DNA of 64,000 nucleotides from Liolophura sinensis (Eukaryota > Mollusca > Polyplacophora > Chitonida > Chitonidae), in assembly GCF_032854445.1 (NCBI RefSeq), contig NC_088295.1, positions 65,515,249 through 65,579,248 of the forward strand. Direction: 5' to 3'. The notes below the pieces were generated by a model that worked only from the letters and a program-made list of their open reading frames with translations, ran no database searches and was not told the DNA's origin. Positions 56,701 to 64,000 of the stretch are shown in pieces; position 1 is the stretch's first letter, and the number at the start of each line of letters is the position of its first letter. A program made the position numbers and the translations under genes.

Positions 56701-57224
56701 CGACTTAGAACTACGACTTAAGCAGGATTAAGTACAAAAACTGTCAAAATTCACAACATTTAAAATAAATGCACCATGTATTCAAGTACATTAAATAGTG
56801 CACATGCAGACAGCACAAGGCTTGTAACATTGGCACAAAAACTTACACTGAGAAATGTTCATCACATTTAGAGACATTTTATCCTTTTAAGTTGAAAAAA
56901 TGGGCACTGAAATCTGTAATTTCTATGCATCAGTGCGTCAATGCAGATGACCGTGCACAAACCGTTGGTAGCTCTATATACATGTAGTTTCTATAGTGCG
57001 TTCTATCTTGCTGTTTCAAAGTTAACATAAAACACTTATCCAATGTAATGCAAGACATGAGTAGCAAATATAGGGCCCTTCGCTGGAAAAGAATTCTAGA
57101 CCGCTAAAGTTCAGACCACTAACTCTGACCAATGAGGTCATATCTTCAAATCAAGTTTGAAAAACCATAAAGTTTTTCATGTAGCTGGCCGCACATGGCG
57201 ATGTATGGTTGATTCTCCAATCTT

Positions 57225-57322
57225 TGTCCGATTTCCTTTATCCGTAAACCTGACCACGCTGGTATTGAGTGATATATTCTTGGGTGCAACCTTTGACACC
57301 GTCAAATAAATAAATAAATAAA
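57225..57322 (+). mobile_element. SINE 3' fragment in mGluR intron
   Basis: TCCGATTTCCTTTATCC, GTGATATATTCTTGGGTGC and a CAAATAAATAAATAAATAA tail, diverged from the family. Confidence 0.75.
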
Positions 57323-58274
57323 ATACTTGAAAATATGAAACTTTATCAGGGAATGAGGAAGAAATACGCCGGATATCCAAGATAAGGCTCGTACGTTTTA
57401 AAAATCTGGATTTCTGACGCAAATATTATTTCAGACGTTCTCAAGAGAATGCACTATTTTAGACATCAAAGTAAATGACAGGGGTGAATAAAGTCCAATG
57501 CATAATTAAATCCTACCGAAGTAAGGACTCTTTTTCCAACATCTCTTCCACTTGGTGCGCATGCCTGTCCACGTTAACATCCGGAGAATATTCTAAATAC
57601 GTCATGACCACAGGCCTGTGCGACATAAAAGCAAACGACCATGCCAACATGCTCCCACAAAACAGGTTCAATACAACGACCAAATACAACAACACTAAGC
57701 ACATTCAAAAGTAGATACATTAAAGCTGGCGAATTTGTAAATGTATGGGTGTAGGTGTACTTATAAATGGGAAAGTAAATACATATTTGGATAATTCCTG
57801 TAAAGAGTTCTATTCCGAAAAAGAAAAACGTGCATGATAAATGGTACTTTTGCCATAAATTAATAAGGAAGCCCTCAGGCTTTTTTGTTGTTGTTGTTTG
57901 TTTGTATTTTTTAGACTTTTTTTTTGCTCTCAGTTAAAAATATAAAGCGTTAAGTTTTTGTTTTGACAGTCCATTGCAATGTATTCATTACTAAAGAGAA
58001 AACTCTCAGATAACACCATTCTTCCACAGATTACGTGATAAAGAAAGTCAAATGGTCATTAAAATGTGGAATATTTTATGAATTGTTAGAAATTCCATGG
58101 TCACAGATAAATGGGAATTCGATCGTGTCTTAATTACATGTACACAATTAAATATTTGGTCATCCATCAAATCGCATCCAGTCATCTACTAACAGAACAT
58201 GCACAGACAGTTGTACGCCAGGCGCACCTCAAAAAGTATGGTGGCAAACACCGACCAGAATACCGCATACTCAC

Positions 58275-59187
58275 CGGAAGAAATCTAAGCTGTCGTTGGA
58301 ATTGGAATGAGAGCTCCGGCCGGCGCTCAACTGAGAGCCTATATGACATCTCACGTCTTTAGACGTTGTAAAGGCGCTCCTCGTATTTTTTTCCGGGGCC
58401 CAGATGATGATGTAAATTTTAGGGAAGAACAGAAGAGCCAGCGACACAGAAGCGCTGGCGCTTATAGATATACACATAGTAACTGTTTTATTCTCACTAC
58501 CGAAGTAGATGGGAACGAAGCCAGTCCAAATTACGCACGTCGTATACATGGTAAAACCTATAAATTTCGCCTCGTTGAAGTTCTCCGGCAAATTTCGGGT
58601 TTTCACGGCGTACAGCGTGCAGAGGAAGATAAGGGCAAGGTCGTACCCCAAGGGTACTATGATGCCCAATGTGGTGGTGTTACAGACCAGCCTCACTCTC
58701 TGATTGATGGAAAAATCAAGTTTGGAGTCGGCCGGCTGGATTATCAGCATTATTGTGATGACTGAACATTCCACACCTATAATGATACATGTGATGACAA
58801 CCTGCGCCGAGGCGCTCATAAATCTGGGTTTCTTTGTCATGATTTTTTTGCTTCCCTCCAGAATCCTTGCAATACGATTTGTTTTGGTCAATAAGGCACC
58901 ATATATCAAGGCAAAGGCCAGCCCTGGTAGAATACGTCCGAAGTAGCAGGTGACGATAGAGGGCTTGGCGACCAGCACGAAATTGCTCACGTAAGCCAGG
59001 AGTATTCCGATCATGATGATATAGCTGAGCTCCCGGGTGGAGGCTTTGACCACAGGCGTGTTGTTGTGGCGAAGAAAGACCAGCAGGATCCAAAAGGTTA
59101 TCAAGATTCCAAGACAGGCCAGACAGATCGCCACGATGGACTCGGTGTCGCTCCAGTAGATATGCTCAATGGGTATCATCTCACATG
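58275..59187 (-). CDS. mGluR: mGluR exon: seven-transmembrane domain
   Basis: A 913-bp exon encoding the complete class C GPCR membrane domain. The acceptor is CTTTCCAG above 59187 and the donor is a perfect GTGAGT below 58275. Seven hydrophobic segments are visible, starting SIVAICLACLG, LSYIIMIGILL, YFGRILPGLAF, QVVITCIIIGV, LGIIVPLGYDL, EAKFIGFTMYT and VTMCISISASA. Signature motifs KTNRIARILEGSKK, KPRFMSASAQ, KTRNLPENFNEAKFIGFTMY and RSAFTTSKDVR match group I receptors (GRM1/GRM5), which couple to Gq, better than groups II or III. The cysteine at the top of helix 3 (TCYFGR) and its partner in loop 2 (LVCNTTT) are present. If the donor is not used, an in-frame TGA follows immediately after FFR. 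Confidence 0.93.
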
Positions 59188-61324
59188 CTGGAAAGACAGA
59201 CAAGGACCCGAGTTAAATACAAAATTATCTATTGTCCTCAACGATGGAATGGCTATGCAATTCACGAACAAGAACCTATGAACGTTACGTGCATCGGTTA
59301 TATACAAACGCATGTATTTTATTAACCAACTTGTGTCCAATGTATTACACGTATTACAAAATATGCCTTTTAGAGTGGGTTCAAGTGTCCAAACGTGAAG
59401 GAGTTGATGATAATCATTTTACAAGGGTTAATTAACCATCTCAAACAAACCACATGAAAGTTTTAACACTTCGTCGTGCAATCTTATTTATTGTTCATAA
59501 GGCCTGATACCATGTCAGTAAGGACTTGGCTGCAGCGAGCTAAGATAAACTCATTGAATACTTTTGCCTTTTGAATGTTGCTATAAAATCGATTGTCCAC
59601 CGATTCTTGCGCTTTATTTATGTTCTTTATAATATCCGCACCAGTGAAATATAATAATAATGACAGAAAAAAGGCGGAATTCTTAATACCATAAGTAGTG
59701 TTATATATCTCCTGGCATTCATTGTGAGTACAGCGCAACACATTCATTTAACATGCATAGATATATCATTATCCCCCATCATGTTTGCAGTCCTTATTCC
59801 GTGGTCGTTGGAACCACTTTTTTTGCACAGCTATATATGCATTAATGGATAACTTGAGAAAATATGACGATCATCAAATTCAAGGAAGCGAGCATATTCT
59901 AGGAGTTATGACGTAATAAATCATTCGTCTTCGTAATATGCTCGATAAAAATGTCACAAAACGGAAACGAATATAAATCCAGACGTTATACTTGAAACTG
60001 CATCCGACTTATCTTGATTCTGAACCTTAAAAATAAGAGCATGTGCGCATAAAGAATGAGCACAGACACGAAGGACCCTGTGATGGATGCAATGTATCGC
60101 GTCATCGTAATACGATATTGCAATTCCAGCTAGTTTAATAAGATGAGCTTACTTTATGTGAGGTTTACATCCATGCCAACATGCTGACTGTTTAGCCAAG
60201 CATCCGGTTTATTGTTAAAGCATGATTGTACATCACTTCATCATAAAACATCAGAACCAATAATCAAATTGCATCAAAGAGGGGTGTCGTAAAAATTGCA
60301 GTTGAATTGTCCATCAGTCTGGGTCCTTCGAATGTCCACATACTTTAAGTTAAACATGTAGAGCCACATATTAAGACATTTGCACGTTCAGCGTAACTTT
60401 TTTCTAGGTGGTAATTTGATTTCCTTGGATTTCTATTTACGATGAATTCGGCAGCGCGCAAACCTACAACTGTGGAGAGTAACGAATGACACGCCGACGG
60501 TATGCATTAACGACGATAGATTAGATTATATCCTCAATCAATCAAATAATTATTACTAACATTGTCAACAGACTCTGACTTGCGAAAAATGTGGCTCTAT
60601 AGATATGCTAACAGTGGTGGAGCAGAAATGTAATACAACTATAGCTTAGGCAATTCGGACACGAGGGTGTAATTTATAACCAGGCTTTAGTCAACATAGA
60701 AGAAAGGCTAAATTCCAATTAAAAGTGGGCGCCTAATTTGTCTATAACCTATTTGTGTTCCGGTCGAAGCTGAATTATTTACAAGTTGAGGGTAAGAACA
60801 AAGAGTACTCCATGGCCAGGAAAAACGAGGCTCGCGCTATTTTTATTTTAGTAGTGTTTCTGGAAGGAAACGAGAATCCCAATGAACTCGTAAATTTGAA
60901 GAGAACTTTCTGGGTAGGGAAAAAGCGGTTAGAGACTATAGAACTATACGTTAGGGAAGCGTAAGACAAAGCTCCAGAACGTATTAACGAATCTGCCTGT
61001 ATTTTATGCCAGGCTAACTTCCTTCCATTGCCTATATTCATCTATCGGGTTCACATGCGAGAGAAACGAAACATGCGAGGGGCTCACATGGTTTCGTTTG
61101 GCGGTAAAAGAAACCGAATAGGTTCGTAAGTTGAAATCATCGCACCGGTTGCAAGTACGGAAACAAATGTACGGAGAGTCGAAATGATCTTTCCACACTA
61201 TTTAATTCTATTATTTTTAAAATGTTCCAGGATCCCAGTCAAAATAAAATATCTGTAATGGTCATTTTAAGTGTACAAACCATTACGATTTAAACACCAT
61301 TTAACTTTATTCTTGTATACATAC
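59188..61324 (-). other. mGluR intron
   Basis: A 2137-bp intron from GTATGT to TTTCCAG. No repeat or exon was recognised. A minus-strand frame at 59484-59747 has no supporting features. Confidence 0.8.
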
Positions 61325-61445
61325 CGGTTAAGTCCTCATTCGGCCAAAATCCCTTTGCGCATGCCTTACACGTGTCCTCATCCACAACGATTTCATTGTC
61401 ACGACATGGCGTGCAGATCCAACAACAGTGAACCCCGCGCACTTT
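61325..61445 (-). CDS. mGluR: mGluR exon: cysteine-rich domain
   Basis: A 121-bp exon too short to stand out as an open frame. It is bounded by the acceptor AACCTTTCAG and donor GTATGT and encodes KVRGVHCCWICTPC, then NEIVVDEDTCKACAKGF and WPNEDLTG. This is the classic CC-x-C-x2-C and C-x2-C pattern of the NCD3G cysteine-rich linker that couples the Venus flytrap to the membrane domain. It begins in phase 0, joining a Lys codon at the end of the previous exon. It ends one base into the Ala codon that the next exon completes (G|CA), giving LTACEMIPIEHIYW. Confidence 0.93.
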
Positions 61446-63158
61446 CTGAAAGGTTCAAAACAAAGGGCGCTCTGGAATGGAAATCTAGATAGTCCAAAAA
61501 TGTTTCAAAGTTGAAAAGACATGTGAAATAATAACTTCAAACGAATAGGCATATTTCACTGTGCTGCATAAAATTCAACGATACCCAAAGAAATAAACTG
61601 TATCGGTCAAAATTCACAAAATCTTATGGGTCATGGTATCCACATGGTGTGTTTTCTTCTTTCACTTTCTTGTGTAGTCGTAAACAAGGAAGTTCAGTTA
61701 TGGTGAGCATAGCCTTGGACCTTTGAGATTTCATACCTGAAAAATCTTAAGCTACCACTACTTTTAAAGAGATGAAAACAGGTGTGCTTCAGTAGTATAA
61801 GACTTAAGAAAACAATATATGAAACCAAATTTACTTATTTGGTAATGTATTCTTTCTGAATTTACCGAAATCAAATTTTTGTGGTGGTCTTTAAATTCAA
61901 TTTTTGACTACATTTTATATTAAAACAAACGTATGAAAGGTTAAATTGAATATACTTTTCCTTGATCTTTCCACTAAAGTTATTTCAGTGTATCTCTTCT
62001 TTCACATGAAGAAATCACAATATCTACTGTGGTCCACATCTTAAACACACAGCAGAAATGGGTGTGTTAAATGATTATATCAGGGCTCATATCAGCGAAG
62101 TAGCTTGGTTGCAAAAAATGCTTAGATCAGGCGAGAAATAAATCAAAAGATGTCAGTTCTAGATTAGATGCGTCCGATACTATCGGGTGACAAGCCAAGC
62201 AGCTTTGGCAAGCGACAGTTCCCATGGAAACGGAACCTTCATGTTGGCGCTAAATATCGGCATATAGCCTTATATAAATAAATGATGATTTAGTTTACCT
62301 GCAGAGAAATAAGTGCCCCGCTTATAACTCCTGTCACATATAGCAGTATGATATTATCAAAGATAAACATTAGCAGTAAAAATTAATATTTTGTATAATG
62401 TACCTATTTATTCGACGTTTGTTAAATTTATTTACAGAATGATAATTTATAGCAGTCTAACGCAGGACAATATCTGTACCTATGATTTGCAAATAATGAT
62501 AATAGTTTCGAATGCGTCCCTAAAAACGGTTTATTAACCTGCACATTTTCACATGACAACATACCTTATAAACATTACCCTGTAGCAGCCACTGGTTTGT
62601 TTAACTACATGCATTTTTCTGCAATGGAATTTTTATGTTTGACGCCTTAACAAATGTGTTAATATCTCCATGTTCCCGTTGCTATGGTTAAATGTCTCCC
62701 TGTATGTTACCTTAGTTTGTTAAACTAATGATGTATTCGTTTATCAAAACCCCTTCTTTCACACTGGTTCCGTAGATAACAGTAGTGTCCGCATGTTTTA
62801 CGTGACTTTAATGTTTTCCTGTTGACATGTTTGCAGCCAATGATAATTCGTTTACGTGGTTTAACGTTGATGTAATGACATGGTTTTCAGACCACGATAC
62901 CTGCTTTATGTATTAACTTAATGTTTCCATAATGACATGAATCACAAACAATAATGTCTGCTTTATGGAACTTAATGTCCCCGTATAGGAATGCTTTGAA
63001 GACAGCCATGATTGTTTTATGGAACTTAACGTTTCCAAACCGACATGGTTTGGTAAATCATGATAAAAGCTTTTATTTTGACATCGTTGTGTACATTAAG
63101 TTTTGTTTAACGCTGATGTATATAATTTGCTTTTAACACGCAGTATTACTTTAAGTAC
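61446..63158 (-). other. mGluR intron
   Basis: A 1713-bp AT-rich intron from GTACTT to CTTTCAG. A loose repeat of roughly 60-80 bp (words CTTTATGGAACTTAATG, ATGTTTCC, GACATG) recurs between about 62630 and 63060. No further exon was recognised. Confidence 0.75.
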
Positions 63159-63348
63159 CTTGATGTTTCCTTTTGGGCAAGGTTTGCTGCACACTGACTC
63201 GGTAATCACCCCTCTTCCTGTTCTTGGCCAATAAATCTCATCGTCCTCCATGTCTAGAACTCCGCTGTCCCACTGTCCCACGCGACTGTATCGGTACGAG
63301 GCATTACTATTACCAAGCTTCACCTTCTGGAAGTTCATGATGTCATAT
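63159..63348 (-). CDS. mGluR: mGluR exon: end of ligand-binding region
   Basis: A 190-bp exon with acceptor TTTGTTTTAG and donor GTACTT. The first base completes an Arg codon begun in the preceding exon, then 63 codons. Readable family signatures are YDIMNFQ, YSRVGQWDSG, EIYWPRTGRG and SVCSKPCPKGNIK. These correspond to the end of the Venus flytrap region and the first cysteines of the cysteine-rich domain. The phase 0 end joins the next exon exactly. Confidence 0.92.
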
Positions 63349-63992
63349 CTAAAACAAAAATATTCTATGTCATACCTTAAGTAAACTTCAAAGTCTTCTC
63401 GGGAGTAAACCATCAACTGTTGGCAAGGAGCTGACAAACTTTTCCCATGACTGACATACAGATTTTCTCGCCTTATTGGTGGCAAACTAGGTCCCACTAA
63501 CAATGACAGCACAATCCCCAAGGATTGACTTTTCTAAGAAACAAAGTTACGGTATTTCATTTAGCCACGCTTTAGGGTGGACAATAGTGTGCAGAATAAG
63601 AAAGCTGGGTTTGCCATACACCTAATACAAAACCTGAGTCCATTTCAACACTTTGTATCAACAGTCAAAGGCTTATTGTACAAAGACATAGTTCTGTCGA
63701 GGCTAATCAACCGACGGAGGTCTATCTATCTATATGGAAACAAAACTTTACCACTTTCTATAACCAGTTAGAGTACAGTTTAATGAATCAGTTCATGGGT
63801 CACTTATTTTGAATTTTCCTTGTTGCATGATGTCACAAGACAAGACTTCATCATTTGACCACCTCACAGAAACAGGCAAGCAAAGCTTCGCAATAACTGC
63901 AGGGGACATCCCGACGGAAGTCAATGTCTGGCGCTCAAGTCCCTGATAAAATGAATCACCCTTTCTAAAATATAGGATTTCGAAAATCTTAC
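63349..63992 (-). other. mGluR intron
   Basis: A 644-bp intron from GTAAGA to TTTTAG, defined by phase-compatible splice sites. It holds a weak match (AAGGAGCTGACAAAC, near 63425) to the dispersed repeat at 35087. No exon was recognised inside. Confidence 0.75.
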
Positions 63993-64000
63993 CGAATGAT
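63993..64000 (-). CDS. mGluR: mGluR exon, 3' end only (continues off window)
   Basis: The final eight bases of the window, read on minus, are ATCATTCG followed by the donor GTAAGA. They end with two bases of a codon (CG) that the A at 63348 completes to Arg, giving RYDIMNFQ, which fits the family. The rest of the ligand-binding domain and the gene start lie to the right of the window. Confidence 0.65.

Larger units (their letters stand above)
54706..58274 (-). other. mGluR intron before the tail exon
   Basis: A 3569-bp intron from GTGAGT (below 58275) to TTTTCAG (above 54705). It contains a short antisense SINE core at about 55331-55370, an unclassified dispersed repeat at 56525-56700 and a sense SINE tail at about 57225-57322. 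No exon was recognised within it, though small alternative exons cannot be excluded. Confidence 0.75.

Noticed and set aside
58307-58765. 152-codon plus-strand frame
   Set aside because: Antisense shadow of the mGluR membrane-domain exon, which has strong family motifs and splice sites.
58716-59093. 125-codon minus-strand frame within the mGluR membrane-domain exon
   Set aside because: It lies in a different frame from the true exon and has no family motifs.

Overview
The window is animal nuclear DNA: intron-split genes, AT-rich intergenic sequence, many tRNA-headed SINEs and a decayed LINE with an RNase H domain. The abundant SINE (tail of AAATAAAT units, tRNA-like head with A and B boxes), a second dispersed repeat starting with GTGAGTGAGTG, and a local cluster of cGAS-like receptor genes all suggest a lophotrochozoan, most probably a bivalve mollusc. 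I cannot name the species, and another lophotrochozoan such as a brachiopod is not excluded.

Layout. 1-1735 and about 4449-9640 are two arrays of the same 53-bp minisatellite in opposite orientations. The second shows higher-order duplications of 1590, 1219 and 371 bp. They flank 2.7 kb of mostly unassigned sequence with a 180-bp tandem duplication and one possible zinc-finger exon. 9909-14886 and 26116-31532 are the arms of a large inverted duplication. Each arm carries one intact single-exon cGAS-like receptor (cGLR, Mab-21 fold) and one truncated cGLR pseudogene. The intact genes are convergent and face an 11-kb spacer holding a defective I/Nimb-like LINE. More cGLR debris lies at 25.5 kb and 33.1-33.7 kb, so the region is a decaying and re-duplicating cGLR cluster. 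A 992-bp Mutator-like MITE (terminal inverted repeats about 66 bp, 9-bp target duplication) sits at 31944-32935, and a paralogous empty site survives at 25.39 kb.

34-53 kb has no gene I can support. It holds SINEs, a 40-bp minisatellite (47.3-48.1 kb), an 18-bp repeat (39.7 kb) and other dispersed repeats.

53355-64000 (minus strand) is the 3' half of a group I (GRM1/5-like) metabotropic glutamate receptor gene. The exons cover the end of the ligand-binding region, the cysteine-rich domain, the whole seven-transmembrane domain and a single 1351-bp exon for a long cytoplasmic tail. All junctions agree in splice-site sequence and reading phase. The gene continues beyond the right edge.

The most interesting system is the cGLR cluster: two near-identical putative nucleotide-second-messenger synthases in inverted convergent arrangement, each with a GAAANNGAAA (ISRE/IRF-type) element about 290 bp upstream of the start that is also kept in both pseudogene copies.
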